64,000 bases of DNA from Staphylococcus durrellii. GTDB taxonomy: Bacteria > Bacillota > Bacilli > Staphylococcales > Staphylococcaceae. Both the position numbers and the translations under genes were made by a program. Where the stretch lies: the NCBI RefSeq assembly GCF_015594545.1, contig NZ_JADIIO010000001.1, forward strand, positions 1,364,001-1,428,000. Direction: 5' to 3'. Shown in pieces: positions 39,141-50,470 of the stretch. The notes beneath the pieces are model-generated. The model was not told the origin of the DNA. It saw only the letters and a program-made list of their open reading frames with translations, and did not search any database. The stretch's first letter is position 1. Each line of letters begins with the position of its first letter.

Positions 39141-40946
39141 TTATGACTCTAACTCGTCTGTTAATGTTTCTAGTTCATCTACTAATTCTCCAATATAATT
39201 AATAGTAGAGCGTAAAGGTTGATCTGTGCTAATATCAATGCCTGCCGTACTAGCGAGTTCAATAGGAGATTTACTACCTCCAGCTTTCAATGTTTCTAAC
39301 CAAGCATCAACTGCAGGTTGTCCTTCATTTTTAATACGCTGAGCCATTACTGTTCCAATAGTTAAACCAGCAGAATAAGTGTAAGAATAAAGACCCATAT
39401 AGTAATGTGGTTGTCTCATCCAAGTTAATTCTGCACCTTCAGTTAACTTCACAGCATCTCCAAAGAATTCACCGTAAACATTACGCATAATTTGATTTAA
39501 CACTGGGGCAGTAAGTGATTCACCATTATCAACACGTTTATAAACCTCTCTTTGATAAGCAGCCTCTAATAAATGCGTTACCATATTATGATAGTAAGTT
39601 CTAGAAATCATTGAACCAATAACCCAACGTTTAAAGCGATTATCATTACTATTTTTTAATAGATAGTTCGACATTAACATTTCATTCATCGTAGAAGGGG
39701 CTTCAACAAAGTACATTGATGCTTTCGATTCTAAATAATTTTGATGTTTTTGAGCTAATGTGAAATGACCGGCATGTCCTAATTCATGAGCCAAAACGAA
39801 TGTTTCTGCCATTTTACCAGTCCATGAAATAAAGACATAACTATGTGTGAAGTAAGGACTCGCGCAATATGCACCAGTATCTTTACCTTTATTTTGTGCA
39901 AAATCAATCCATTTATCTTGGTATGCAGTTTCTAGCATTTTTAAATAATCATCGCCCAAAATACCAAGTGCACCATAAATATATTCTTTAGAATCTTCAA
40001 TAGAAATATCAGGTTCATAGCTTGGATCAACGGAAATTTTAAGATCTTCAAATCGCATTACTTCTAAACCATGTACTCTTTTAAGCAATTTCGCATATTT
40101 TTGCATGATAGGTGCAAGCTCGCTCATTATTACATCAATTTGGCGATCATACATTTCTCTTGTAACATCTTGTTCTTGCAACAAATAATCAATTACTGAA
40201 TCATAACCACGGAGATCTGCTTCTATTTTTTCTTGTTGAACTTTCATATTATATGTTGCTGCAGTGGTATGTTGATATTTTTTCAACGCATTACTAAAGG
40301 CTTCAAAACTTTTTTGTCTAAAGTTAGAATCATCATTATCTTCGTATTCATTTTCGAAAGTTGCGTAATCTAATGGGTAAGTTGTGCCATTATGTTCGAA
40401 TGATTCGAATGGAATATCAAGCATTTTAGTGATACCGTATAATTCAAATGGCGCTTCGAAAGTAGGAGAGAGACTCGCTAACGTTTCTTCTACTTTAGGG
40501 TCTAATTGATACGGCTGTCGATTTTTTAATTTAGTAATGAAGTGTGGATACTTCGTTTTTTTATTAAAATCACTTAATGACTCTTCAGTAAGTTGCAGTA
40601 TTTCAGATTCAACAAAAGACAATTTACTAATTATCTTACCGAATGTTGTATTAAATTTTGCACTTAATGTTTGTGCAGTTTCGTCTGACGTGTCAACACT
40701 CAAACGCAATTCGGCATAATTTGCCATACGATCAACTTGAATTAATATTTGTGAATAAACATCAAGTGCATTTTCTATTACTTTTGGATCAATTAATTGA
40801 TTTTCAAACTGTCCTTTAAACTTTATAGCTTGTTGTAAAGTTTCATCAACGGTAGCATAAAAAGCTTCATCAGATGTAAAAACGTCTGTAATATCCCATT
40901 TTTGATTATTTGGGACGTCTTTTCTGAACGATAGTGTGTTACTCAT
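39141..40946 (-). CDS. pepF: Oligoendopeptidase F
   Basis: A 601-residue cytoplasmic zinc metallopeptidase of family M3 that cuts short peptides. The zinc motif HELGH spans residues 387-391 in VLAHELGHAGHF, and the third ligand lies in the following MYFVEAPSTMNEML. The length is typical for PepF. It stands alone here; in S. aureus it lies next to oligopeptide transport genes, which are missing at this site. Confidence 0.95.
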   Translation of the reverse strand: MSNTLSFRKDVPNNQKWDITDVFTSDEAFYATVDETLQQAIKFKGQFENQLIDPKVIENALDVYSQILIQVDRMANYAELRLSVDTSDETAQTLSAKFNTTFGKIISKLSFVESEILQLTEESLSDFNKKTKYPHFITKLKNRQPYQLDPKVEETLASLSPTFEAPFELYGITKMLDIPFESFEHNGTTYPLDYATFENEYEDNDDSNFRQKSFEAFSNALKKYQHTTAATYNMKVQQEKIEADLRGYDSVIDYLLQEQDVTREMYDRQIDVIMSELAPIMQKYAKLLKRVHGLEVMRFEDLKISVDPSYEPDISIEDSKEYIYGALGILGDDYLKMLETAYQDKWIDFAQNKGKDTGAYCASPYFTHSYVFISWTGKMAETFVLAHELGHAGHFTLAQKHQNYLESKASMYFVEAPSTMNEMLMSNYLLKNSNDNRFKRWVIGSMISRTYYHNMVTHLLEAAYQREVYKRVDNGESLTAPVLNQIMRNVYGEFFGDAVKLTEGAELTWMRQPHYYMGLYSYTYSAGLTIGTVMAQRIKNEGQPAVDAWLETLKAGGSKSPIELASTAGIDISTDQPLRSTINYIGELVDELETLTDELES

Positions 40947-41176
40947 TAATAATTCCTCCCCTTAAACTTATTCATCTTTAATAATATTATACATCAACAT
41001 ATTAACGAAAATACAACATTAGCATTTAACATAGATGCTACTTAAATAAATAATCAAAAAACAACAGATAACACATTTATACAAATAATATTACTAAGGT
41101 TCTTTTACAACAAAGGTTATTTAATATAGTATAGAGTCATGTAAAATTTTAAAAATTAAATGTAAGGAGCAATTAT

Positions 41177-41530
41177 ATGAGTATATTTGATATGCCAAAT
41201 TTTCTTTGGGTTACTATAGTTGCTGCATTGTTACTAACAGTATTTTGTAATTTAGTACTAAATAAATGGTTTACGCCCGCTGTAATAACATTTGTAGTCT
41301 TAGGTATTGCTGCATTTTTAATTCCAAATTTCAAAAAGATTGATTATCAACCGTTATTAGGCTATGCTGCATTTCTAGCCATTGTTTGTTTAATTGTTAG
41401 TTTCTTAATATGGTACTTCACACGAGATTGGCGTAAAAAACGCAAAGCAAAACGACTAAACAAAGAAATTAGAAAACGTGGGGGTATTCCTAAAGACGAA
41501 GTTGAAGATTATACTCGACACAATAAATAA
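41177..41530 (+). CDS. Small membrane protein of unknown function
   Basis: A 117-residue protein with three hydrophobic spans (about 8-28, 34-50 and 60-82) and a strongly basic cytoplasmic tail (RDWRKKRKAKRLNKEIRKR). I recognise no characterised family, but the TM-plus-basic-tail design is common in staphylococcal membrane proteins. A GTAAGGAGC ribosome binding site supports the start. A shared terminator separates it from the convergent siderophore gene. Confidence 0.75.
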   Translation: MSIFDMPNFLWVTIVAALLLTVFCNLVLNKWFTPAVITFVVLGIAAFLIPNFKKIDYQPLLGYAAFLAIVCLIVSFLIWYFTRDWRKKRKAKRLNKEIRKRGGIPKDEVEDYTRHNK

Positions 41531-41539
41531 AATTAAAAT

Positions 41540-41577
41540 AAAGCATTACAGAACTAAAGAGTAGTCTGTAATGCTTT
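41540..41577. terminator. Bidirectional terminator
   Basis: A perfect 13-bp stem (AAAGCATTACAGA with its complement) between the small membrane protein (+) and the siderophore-binding lipoprotein (-). Confidence 0.9.
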
Positions 41578-41580
41578 ATT

Positions 41581-42594
41581 TTATTGCTTAAACGCTTTTT
41601 CTACGTCATTTAATTGACTCATTGTTGCGTCAATACCACCTTCATTAAAGAACCATTTATTAGCTTCAAATAAGGTGATTTGATTATTTTTTACTGCTTT
41701 AACATCTTTAATAACTGGATTTTTTAATGTTTCTGGTACTACATCCGAAGTGGCATTTTTCCCTCTATTAATAACAAATATTTTATCTGGGTTTTTTTTG
41801 ACTAAATATTCGTATGAAACAACAGCACCACTTGAGTTCGATTGCATATTTGGATCTGCATGTTTAATTCCTAAACTTTCATTTAAAAATCCACCGAATC
41901 TTCCTGAAGAACCAAAAGCTTTGATAGATTGGTCATCGACATTTAAAAATAAAACCTTATCCTTGTTTATAACTCTTTTAGTTTTTGATACTTTATCGTC
42001 TAATTTGTTATTCATTTTCTTAATTGTATTTTCTTTGTTAAAAATTTTGCCTACAATTAAGGCATTGTCTTTAACAGATTGAATATAATTATCATAGTGG
42101 GGGCTAACAAAAATAATTTTAGCATTTGGTGCTGCCTTCTTCATTTCATCTAGTGTTGAGGATTTTGCTTGTCTAAATGATGCAAAAATCACTTCAGGTT
42201 TAGCTTTAGCTAAATTATCATATTTAGGACGGCCTGGATTACCTAAATTAATATATTTATCATCCTTAAACTCTTTTAAATTCTTTGGCAAAAAAGAACT
42301 ATTTTGTCCTTTAGATATTGCGACGACATGATTTTCTAAGTGCAGTAATTTCATGGTATCTAACGCACCATAATCCATTACAGCAACTCTTTTAGGATTA
42401 ATAGGAACGTCAGTGGTTTCAGATTTTATAGTGCCACGATTATGATCCTTATTCTTCTCCTTAAATTCATATGTATGTTTAATGCTTACAGTTTTTTCTT
42501 TTTGATGTTTTGTTGACTGTTGCTCATTGCCGCATCCAGCGATAACTAACATCATAGCAACTGCAAAAATAACGAACCCTATATTTTTCTTCAA
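41581..42594 (-). CDS. Iron-siderophore binding lipoprotein (FatB/SstD-like)
   Basis: A 337-residue class III solute-binding protein of the FecB/FatB type. The signal peptide ends MLVIAGC, a lipobox. Two lobes (PKRVAVMDYGALDTMKLL and AKPEVIFASFRQ in the first; KVLFLNVDDQSIKAFGSSGRFGGFL in the second) are joined by a long helix. No permease or ATPase gene is nearby, so it must share a transporter encoded elsewhere. The start is TTG with GAGGAGG before it. A Fur box covers its promoter, so it is iron-repressed. The ligand (catechol type, as for SstD/YclQ) is an inference from family resemblance. Confidence 0.87.
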   Translation of the reverse strand: MKKNIGFVIFAVAMMLVIAGCGNEQQSTKHQKEKTVSIKHTYEFKEKNKDHNRGTIKSETTDVPINPKRVAVMDYGALDTMKLLHLENHVVAISKGQNSSFLPKNLKEFKDDKYINLGNPGRPKYDNLAKAKPEVIFASFRQAKSSTLDEMKKAAPNAKIIFVSPHYDNYIQSVKDNALIVGKIFNKENTIKKMNNKLDDKVSKTKRVINKDKVLFLNVDDQSIKAFGSSGRFGGFLNESLGIKHADPNMQSNSSGAVVSYEYLVKKNPDKIFVINRGKNATSDVVPETLKNPVIKDVKAVKNNQITLFEANKWFFNEGGIDATMSQLNDVEKAFKQ

Positions 42595-42617
42595 TTAATA
42601 CTCCTCCTCTAAAAAGA

Positions 42618-42651
42618 AGTATACTGTAATTGATAATAGTTATCAATACAT
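42618..42651 (-). promoter_or_regulatory. Fur-controlled promoter of the siderophore lipoprotein
   Basis: A perfect palindrome ATTGATAATAGTTATCAAT (42629-42647) matches the Fur box TGATAATNATTATCA closely. On the minus strand it overlaps -35 TTGATA and the 17-nt spacer before -10 TATACT. Confidence 0.85.
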
Positions 42652-42659
42652 CTTAAATA

Positions 42660-43560
<901 letters not shown>

Positions 43561-43561
43561 T

Positions 43562-43591
43562 AAAAACACCCACTAAATAGTGAGTGCTTTT
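43562..43591 (-). terminator. Terminator after femAB
   Basis: On the minus strand AGCACTCACT pairs with AGTGGGTGTT (one wobble) around a short loop and is followed by TTTTTA. Confidence 0.85.
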
Positions 43592-43600
43592 ACAGTTTAC

Positions 43601-44860
43601 TTATCTATTTAATTTTTTACGGATGTTGTTTAACGTATTAAATAACTTGTATTTCGTTTTCTTAATTGGTTTGTAGAAGTCTCCAATCAGCTCTTCTATT
43701 TGAACATTAAAGCCACGCTTAAATCTGTATACACCATAATCTTCACTGTTTTCAGTGAAGTCTCCTGATAATCCGTAGAAATTATAACGATCGTAACCAT
43801 GATCAAAGCAATAGTTTATCATAAACCAATGCATCATATAGGGTCCCATAAAACGATTATATTTTTCCGATGAACCCCCTGAGAAATAGTTAACCTCATA
43901 GGCATTTGCAAAGAATACACCAGAAGCCAGATTTAATACAGAACCATCAGTTTGTCTTAATTCACTATTTTGTAGCAATTCTTTTTTGTCATGTTCAATT
44001 TGTCTATCTAACTCTGCAATTTTTTTCAATTGTTTGTCAGATTTTTGCTCTTTTTCCATCATTTGATCACGACGATTTTCTTTTTCAGTAAGTGCAGATT
44101 GGATACTATTAATATTTTCGTCTAAATCAATATAAGCTAGTGGTACAAGGGCTTTATCGCCATAATTATCGATGAAATTATAAAAATAATCGTCAGTTTT
44201 TGACACAAATCCAGCACGTTCTTCAGTTTCTCTATAAAGTTCTAAGAATATATGGAATTCATCTCTATCTAAAAATCTTACTTTGATACCATTATTAATC
44301 GCTTTATTAATATTGCGTTTTCTCTGACTATCAAATTGCTTTTTCAATGAAGCTGGTGTTTCGCCATCTAAATTAAGTACACCCATCCAACGTACTTGAC
44401 TAGACGTATCGTATTGAGTTGTAAAACCATGATGTTCGTAGCCATGCGCTTTGAATAAGTTAACTAACGCGTCATTATTTATTTGTTTTGATAGTGAATT
44501 AATATCTTTATCATAAATTTGGTAGATCCAATAAGGGTCCATTTTGACGTATAGACAGTTATGATGCTGTAAATATTTATCTAGTTCACGTAAATAATAA
44601 TCTACTAAACCTAAATCTCTATAGTCCATTACTGGACCACGATTTGAATAATAAACATAGCTACCCATAGTTGGGATTTTTGAGAAAAGACTAGCCGCGA
44701 TAACTTGATTATTATCATCTTTTAAGCCTAATAGGACAACTTGGAATCCATCTTCTTCTCTAGTAGCAATACTTTCCTTAACTTGAAAGTAATGGCTTTC
44801 TAAAGATGGATTTTGTACAAAATTGTCGTATTCTTTAACAGTTAACTCTGTAAATTTCAT
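43601..44860 (-). CDS. femB: FemB, glycyltransferase for Gly4-Gly5 of the wall bridge
   Basis: A 419-residue FemABX-family enzyme that uses glycyl-tRNA to add the fourth and fifth glycines to the lipid II interpeptide bridge. Two GNAT-like lobes are interrupted by a coiled-coil arm (about 243-297, [19 protein letters not shown]...). The core motifs [26 protein letters not shown] and [15 protein letters not shown] match FemA and FemB. It follows femA after 28 bases and shares its transcript. The gene is diagnostic of staphylococci. Confidence 0.96.
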   Translation of the reverse strand: MKFTELTVKEYDNFVQNPSLESHYFQVKESIATREEDGFQVVLLGLKDDNNQVIAASLFSKIPTMGSYVYYSNRGPVMDYRDLGLVDYYLRELDKYLQHHNCLYVKMDPYWIYQIYDKDINSLSKQINNDALVNLFKAHGYEHHGFTTQYDTSSQVRWMGVLNLDGETPASLKKQFDSQRKRNINKAINNGIKVRFLDRDEFHIFLELYRETEERAGFVSKTDDYFYNFIDNYGDKALVPLAYIDLDENINSIQSALTEKENRRDQMMEKEQKSDKQLKKIAELDRQIEHDKKELLQNSELRQTDGSVLNLASGVFFANAYEVNYFSGGSSEKYNRFMGPYMMHWFMINYCFDHGYDRYNFYGLSGDFTENSEDYGVYRFKRGFNVQIEELIGDFYKPIKKTKYKLFNTLNNIRKKLNR

Positions 44861-44888
44861 ACTAGCTTAGTTCCCTTCTAATTAGTGT

Positions 44889-46151
44889 TTACTTGTTTCT
44901 ATCTTTTAATTTTTTTAATGTAGTATATATTTTATACATAGGTTTATTGATAGGTTTAATAAAATCACCCACATATTCAACTACATCAGCATTAAAACCT
45001 TTTTTAAATTTAACTACTCCGGCATCTTCGGCATCTTCAGTAAAGTTACCACTAATACCATAGAAATTGTAACGATCAATACCATGTTCTAAAGCATAGT
45101 TAATCATTTTCCATTGTATCGCATAACTTCCGGCAAAATGTCTAAAATCGTTTGATGTACCACCTGCATAATAAACAACTTCAAATGGATTGACTATAAA
45201 GAAAGCAGCCGAAATTGGTAACTCGTTACCGTGTTTATCTTGAAGCGTTCTTGCCTCTTCAATCTTTTGCTCATTTGCTTGTAATTGTTGTTCTAAATTT
45301 TCTTTTTTGTTATAAGATTTTTTGTTGTCAGGTCGTTTCTCTATATCTTTTAATGCTTTGTTCAAATCTTTTTCTAAAACATTTCCTTCTGATTGAAGTT
45401 CAGTAATATAGTCATCAAAATCTATGTAAGCTAATGGTACTAATACACGGTCTCTATAATGTCTCAAACGGTTGTAGTAGAATTCATCTTCTCTATCAAA
45501 GAAATCCTTAGACTCAGAAGTGTCTTCCATAAATGAACGGAAAATTGGCAGTTCATCTTCGCCTAAGAATCTTACTTTAACACCATTTTTTTGTACTTTT
45601 TTGGTATTTCGTTTACGTAAGCTATCCATGTCATTTAAAACATCTTTGGCTGTTTTATTTTTTAAGTTCAATACAGAATGGAATCGTATTTGAATAACTG
45701 GATCAAATCCCGTCATAAATCCTTGATGCTTGTAGCCCAACTGTTTAAATTTATCAAAGATCCAGTCATTGCCAGCATTTTCTATAAATTCGCCATCATG
45801 ATTTAAATACTGGTATGGTAAATATGGGTCTACTCTAAAGTATAGCGCATTATTTTTCTTTAAGTATTTATCAAGTTCATTAAAGAAATAATGTACCAAC
45901 TCTTTGTTCTCAAAATCTATTACCGGTCCACGGTTTGAATAAAAATATTTGAAAAATTTCATTACTGGTACCGCTGTTAATAAACATGCAGCGATAACTT
46001 CATTATCATTATTTTTAACACCAACTAAATGTGTTTCTGTGCCTTCAGCGATTTTAAGCTCATAATTACCCACCATTTGTGTAAAGTGGCTATTATTCAT
46101 TTTATCTGCAAACGCGCCAAACTCAGTTGACGTTAAATTAGTAAATTTCAT
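44889..46151 (-). CDS. femA: FemA, glycyltransferase for Gly2-Gly3 of the wall bridge
   Basis: A 420-residue cytoplasmic enzyme that adds glycines two and three to the pentaglycine bridge on lipid II. The fold is the same as FemB: lobe 1A with YSNRGPVIDFENKELV and FRVDPYLPYQY; a coiled-coil arm at about 246-307 (ITELQSEGNVLEKDLNKAL...); and lobe 1B ending YNFYGISGNFTEDAEDAGV. Loss of femA cripples the wall and restores beta-lactam sensitivity in S. aureus. It is the first gene of the pair. Confidence 0.97.
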   Translation of the reverse strand: MKFTNLTSTEFGAFADKMNNSHFTQMVGNYELKIAEGTETHLVGVKNNDNEVIAACLLTAVPVMKFFKYFYSNRGPVIDFENKELVHYFFNELDKYLKKNNALYFRVDPYLPYQYLNHDGEFIENAGNDWIFDKFKQLGYKHQGFMTGFDPVIQIRFHSVLNLKNKTAKDVLNDMDSLRKRNTKKVQKNGVKVRFLGEDELPIFRSFMEDTSESKDFFDREDEFYYNRLRHYRDRVLVPLAYIDFDDYITELQSEGNVLEKDLNKALKDIEKRPDNKKSYNKKENLEQQLQANEQKIEEARTLQDKHGNELPISAAFFIVNPFEVVYYAGGTSNDFRHFAGSYAIQWKMINYALEHGIDRYNFYGISGNFTEDAEDAGVVKFKKGFNADVVEYVGDFIKPINKPMYKIYTTLKKLKDRNK

Positions 46152-46339
46152 ATTTGTTTACTCCTAATTCATCATTAATTCATCTAAGTGATTCTTTTAA
46201 ATCTTATTTATTATACAATATTAATAAATAAAACTAAATTAATACCCCGAATTTTCACTGAACTAATTCCAATTTTTCAATCTATATATGTAATGTACAT
46301 TGACTAAATTTATTATACCATTTATATAAGCTTAACAAA

Positions 46340-46370
46340 CAAAAAGAGCTGGATTCAAAAATCCAACTCT
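46340..46370 (-). terminator. Terminator after the DJ-1/PfpI gene
   Basis: On the minus strand AGAGTTGGATT pairs with AATCCAGCTCT, followed by TTTTTG. Confidence 0.85.
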
Positions 46371-46381
46371 CATAAAACTTA

Positions 46382-47044
46382 TTATTTTTGTAATGCATCT
46401 CTTAGTGCTTCACCTAATGCTTCACTTGATTGAGGATTTTGACCTGTGATAAATAAACCATCTTCTTCCACGTGAGAAACGAAATTATCTTTTGTGATAA
46501 ATTTCGCTCCTTGTTTTTCAAGTTCAGTTTGCGTTAAGAATGGCACTTTATCTTCAAGACCCATTGCTCTTTCTTCTTCATCTGTAAATGAAGTAAGTGT
46601 AACACCATTGATAATAAAGTTACCATCGTTGTCTTTAGCTCCTACAAATGCGCTTGGTCCGTGACACACTGAAGAAATATATTTATCTTGATCTTTAAAA
46701 TCAGCAATTAATGATGCCAAGGCTTGATTATGACCGTAGTCGAATACTGTACCATGACCCCCAGGTAAATATATAGCATCATAATCTTCTACTTTAATGG
46801 CTTCTATACTTGGTACATCTTTTAATTTATCTACAAAGCTTGCATATTTATTTAGTTCATCGTTTTGAGTAGAATTATCATCTATTGGTACAGAACCGCC
46901 TTCGATAGATACTAAGTCTACATCAATACCTGCTTCAGTAAGCACCTCATAAGGAACGCTAGCTTCTTCTAACCAAAGACCTGTTTGAGAACCATCATCA
47001 TAATGGCTTCTACTTGTTAGTACGAATAATACTTTTTTACTCAA
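46382..47044 (-). CDS. DJ-1/PfpI family protein
   Basis: A 220-residue class I glutamine-amidotransferase-like protein. The nucleophile elbow is SSVCHGPSAF and the nearby YLPGGHGTVFDYG supports the DJ-1/PfpI fold. Relatives are glyoxalase III, Hsp31-type chaperones or deglycases. The start is TTG behind AGAGGTGA. It lies 79 bases after trpA without a visible terminator between, so read-through from the trp operon is possible. It is shorter than S. aureus HchA (about 290 residues), so I do not use that symbol. Confidence 0.85.
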   Translation of the reverse strand: MSKKVLFVLTSRSHYDDGSQTGLWLEEASVPYEVLTEAGIDVDLVSIEGGSVPIDDNSTQNDELNKYASFVDKLKDVPSIEAIKVEDYDAIYLPGGHGTVFDYGHNQALASLIADFKDQDKYISSVCHGPSAFVGAKDNDGNFIINGVTLTSFTDEEERAMGLEDKVPFLTQTELEKQGAKFITKDNFVSHVEEDGLFITGQNPQSSEALGEALRDALQK

Positions 47045-47123
47045 ATTAAGTCACCTCTATAATTGACATATGTTTATGGTTCTTAATTGTACAGTGCATA
47101 TACTAATTAATAAAATATTATGC

Positions 47124-47852
47124 TTATTGGTCTAACGTATTACGTATACTTTGTAAATATTTCACCATATCGTCGTGACTATCATTTTCAAAACGTCTTA
47201 CGATTTCACTACCGATAACCACTCCGTCAGCTGCTTCTATAATGTCTGTAACATGCTCAGGCGTTCTTATACCAAATCCAGCGACGACTGGAACTTGCGC
47301 TATATCTTTAAGACGTTCGATTTTTTCTTTTAACTGCGGGTGGAATTTTCCATTTTCTCCTGTTGTCGCATTCATCGTTACTGTATATATAAAGCCTTCA
47401 GCTGTCTCTGCAATTTTATTAATTCTGTCGTCGGCAGTCGTCATTGCTACTAAAGAAATAACTTTGACTAAACTATTTTGTTGTCTTGCTTTAATTTGTT
47501 CAACTAATTCATAAGGTAAGTCTGGAATAATTAAACCGTAAACGCCTGCACGCTCACAAGCTTCAAAGAATGCATCTTCACCATAATGATTAATAATATT
47601 ATAGTAAGTCATTAACACATACTTACTATCTATCTCTTTTTGATGTTTTGTTAACTCATCCAAAATAATTTGAATATTCATGCCTTCTTGTATTGCCTTA
47701 TTTCCAGCTTCCATAATAACGGGACCATCTGCGACAGGATCTGAAAAAGGTATTCCTATTTCTATTATGTCTGCGCCTGATTCACTTAATGTTTTAACAT
47801 TTTGAATAAACTTCTTGTTCCCCATTACATAAGGTATAAATAGTTTTGACAT
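47124..47852 (-). CDS. trpA: Tryptophan synthase alpha subunit
   Basis: It cleaves indole-3-glycerol phosphate to indole, which channels to TrpB. A 242-residue TIM barrel with IIEIGIPFSDPVADGPVI (catalytic Glu and Asp region), PDLPYE and VAGFGIRTPEHV near the phosphate site. Its start overlaps the stop of trpB by one base (TAATG). It is the last trp gene. Confidence 0.96.
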   Translation of the reverse strand: MSKLFIPYVMGNKKFIQNVKTLSESGADIIEIGIPFSDPVADGPVIMEAGNKAIQEGMNIQIILDELTKHQKEIDSKYVLMTYYNIINHYGEDAFFEACERAGVYGLIIPDLPYELVEQIKARQQNSLVKVISLVAMTTADDRINKIAETAEGFIYTVTMNATTGENGKFHPQLKEKIERLKDIAQVPVVAGFGIRTPEHVTDIIEAADGVVIGSEIVRRFENDSHDDMVKYLQSIRNTLDQ

Positions 47853-49060
47853 TAAGCTTCACCTCTCTCTTGCATATACTTTCTTATCGTTTCCATATCT
47901 TTATCACCACGACCAGACACAGTAACTACGAGAACTTCATCTTTATCCATTTGCGGCGCAAGTTTCTCCACATAACTTAAAGCATGTGCACTTTCTATAG
48001 CAGGAATGATACCTTCTAATTTAGTAAATTTAACTAAAGCATCCATCGCTTCTACATCACTAGCTGTTGGATATTGTACTCTACCAATATCTTGATAATA
48101 TGAATGTTCTGGTCCAACACCCGGATAATCTAAGCCGGCAGATATAGAATGTGCAAGCTGAATTTGCCCGTTATCATCTTGTATTAAATACATTTTCGTA
48201 CCATGTAAGACACCAGCTGTTCCTTTATTAATAGCTAGTGCATGTTTATCAGTGTCTTCACCTTCACCAGCTGCTTCAACACCGTATAACTTCACATCAT
48301 CATTTATAAATGGATAGAATGTACCAATTGCATTTGAACCACCACCAACACACGCAACTATCGCGTCTGGCAAACGACCTTCGACAGCATTAATTTGTTC
48401 TTTAATTTCATTACCAATAACACTTTGGAAATCTCTTACCATCGTTGGAAATGGATCTGGGCCTAATGCAGATCCTAAAAGGTAATGTGTATCATCTACA
48501 TGACTCACCCAATACTGTAATGCTTTATTTACCGCATCAGACAATGTTCCTTGCCCTTCTTCTACTGATTCAACTTTGGCACCGAGTAATTCCATACGGA
48601 AAACATTAAGTGATTGTCTTTGAATATCTTCTTTCCCCATAAATACAACCAATTCCATGTCAAACAATGCAGCAACTGTGGCACTTGCTACACCATGTTG
48701 ACCGGCACCTGTTTCAGCTACTAGTTTTTTCTTTCCCATACGTTTAGCTAGTAATGCTTGTCCTAACGCATTATTTATTTTATGCGCACCTGTATGATTT
48801 AAATCTTCACGCTTCAAGTAAATCTTTGCACCACCTAGTTCTTTAGTATAAGCATCTGCATAAGTTAATGGTGTTTCTCTTCCAACGTAATCTTTTAAAT
48901 AATAGTCCAGTTCTTCTTGGAATGATGGGTCTTCTTTCGCTTCTTTATAGGCTTGTTTTAATTCAATAATTGCAGGCATTAGCGTTTCTGGGACATACTG
49001 GCCACCGTATTCACCGAAAAAGCCAAATTCATCTACTTCTGTTTGTATATTTTTATTCAT
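47852..49060 (-). CDS. trpB: Tryptophan synthase beta subunit
   Basis: A 402-residue PLP enzyme joining indole and serine. The PLP lysine is Lys94 in [23 protein letters not shown] binds the PLP phosphate, and ETGAGQHG contains the catalytic glutamate region. It overlaps the end of trpF by 8 bases, implying coupled translation and balanced output with trpA. Confidence 0.97.
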   Translation of the reverse strand: MNKNIQTEVDEFGFFGEYGGQYVPETLMPAIIELKQAYKEAKEDPSFQEELDYYLKDYVGRETPLTYADAYTKELGGAKIYLKREDLNHTGAHKINNALGQALLAKRMGKKKLVAETGAGQHGVASATVAALFDMELVVFMGKEDIQRQSLNVFRMELLGAKVESVEEGQGTLSDAVNKALQYWVSHVDDTHYLLGSALGPDPFPTMVRDFQSVIGNEIKEQINAVEGRLPDAIVACVGGGSNAIGTFYPFINDDVKLYGVEAAGEGEDTDKHALAINKGTAGVLHGTKMYLIQDDNGQIQLAHSISAGLDYPGVGPEHSYYQDIGRVQYPTASDVEAMDALVKFTKLEGIIPAIESAHALSYVEKLAPQMDKDEVLVVTVSGRGDKDMETIRKYMQERGEA

Positions 49061-49691
49061 TGTTATCCCTCGCTTTTACTAAGTCAATAATATCTTGCAT
49101 TTTTGCTAGATCTTTGTAGTTATTTGTCTCTATACCACTAGCAATATCATAACCGCTATGATTCAGCTGTAATTTTTCAATTTTTTTAATGTTATCGTAA
49201 TTTATTCCACCCGCTATTAAAAAGTTGTAATTTTTAATATTACGTAGTTTATTCCAATTAAAATGCTTTCCTGTCCCGCCGTAATTTTCTGAAGGTGTAT
49301 CAATGATGAACAAATCTACATACGCGTTATATAATGCTAAATTTTCTAGTAAAATCGCTTCATCTTTTGCAGGTAACGCTTTAATAATTTTTAAATGTGG
49401 ATGTAAAGTACGTACTTTCTTAATTAAATCTAATGATTCCATTCCATGTAATTGAATAGTAGTCATTGAAGTTTCAGCTACCAAATCATTAATTTGTTCA
49501 ATATTTGGATTAACTAAAATAACTACAGCTTCTTTGTCATTAGGCACATGCTGTGACAATTGACGTATTTCTTCTACAGTGACGAAACGTTTACTTTTTG
49601 AATAATGAATAAAACCAAGTGCATCACAATTTAAATTTTGAGCTCGTTGTACATCCTCCAATGTTTTAAAACCACAAAATTTTAATTTCAT
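49053..49691 (-). CDS. trpF: Phosphoribosylanthranilate isomerase
   Basis: A 212-residue TIM barrel for the Amadori rearrangement in tryptophan synthesis. It begins [14 protein letters not shown], where the catalytic cysteine sits (most homologues have KICG). QLHG, the catalytic Asp in FIIDT and [11 protein letters not shown] complete the signature. It overlaps trpC by 4 bases (ATGA) and trpB by 8. Confidence 0.94.
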   Translation of the reverse strand: MKLKFCGFKTLEDVQRAQNLNCDALGFIHYSKSKRFVTVEEIRQLSQHVPNDKEAVVILVNPNIEQINDLVAETSMTTIQLHGMESLDLIKKVRTLHPHLKIIKALPAKDEAILLENLALYNAYVDLFIIDTPSENYGGTGKHFNWNKLRNIKNYNFLIAGGINYDNIKKIEKLQLNHSGYDIASGIETNNYKDLAKMQDIIDLVKARDNNE

Positions 49692-50470
49692 GCTTTAACC
49701 TTTTTCAATTTTAAACTTGGTAAAAATTCGCTAAGATTATCACTTTTCATCAATGATTCGCCAATTAGTAAGCCGTCGATTTTAGAACCGACGACAGATT
49801 TAACATCTTCTACAGTGTGAATACCACTTTCAGAAATGTAATAGTAACCATCTTTACGCTCTTTTAAAATATCATTAGTATGTTGAACGTCTGTTACAAA
49901 TCGTTTTAGATCACGATTGTTCACGCCAATTATCTCAGGGTCTAGTTTATAAGCTCGTGTTAATTCCTCTTTATCATGCACTTCAACTAACGCTTCTAAG
50001 TTTAAAGACTGTGCATAATTGTAAAGTTCTCTTAACTGTTCATCTGTTAACACATTGACGATTAATAATATAATAGAGGCTCCTGCTTTTTTCGCTACGT
50101 CGATTTGAATAGGATCGACGACAAAATCTTTACATAAAACAGGAAGTTTTGTTTGTGTCGTTAAACTTTGTAGCCTTTCATAACTGCCACCAAAATATTT
50201 TTCATCAGTTAAAATAGATACAGCATTTGCGCCATTTGCCTCATAGTCTTTTACTTGTTTCGCCAAATCTTTAGCCGGTAATTCTGGTAATGATGGACTC
50301 TTAGATTTAATTTCTGAAATAACAACTAATTCATCTGAATTATCCATGCTTTCTTTGAAAGTTTGTTTTGAAGATACATCTATATCTTTAAGTTCCGTTA
50401 ATTTCTTTTCATAATAGCCATTTGCTAATAGTTCCTTCTTGTAATCTACAATTTCATCTAGAATAGTCAT
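49688..50470 (-). CDS. trpC: Indole-3-glycerol-phosphate synthase
   Basis: A 260-residue TIM barrel that closes the indole ring. EIKSKSPS carries the catalytic lysine, [13 protein letters not shown] and [12 protein letters not shown] are family signatures, and SESGI is near the phosphate site. I place the start at ATG 50470, because GGGAGG lies 8 bases before it and [12 protein letters not shown] matches homologues; a longer frame from 50515 is not supported. It overlaps the end of trpD by 17 bases. Confidence 0.95.
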   Translation of the reverse strand: MTILDEIVDYKKELLANGYYEKKLTELKDIDVSSKQTFKESMDNSDELVVISEIKSKSPSLPELPAKDLAKQVKDYEANGANAVSILTDEKYFGGSYERLQSLTTQTKLPVLCKDFVVDPIQIDVAKKAGASIILLIVNVLTDEQLRELYNYAQSLNLEALVEVHDKEELTRAYKLDPEIIGVNNRDLKRFVTDVQHTNDILKERKDGYYYISESGIHTVEDVKSVVGSKIDGLLIGESLMKSDNLSEFLPSLKLKKVKA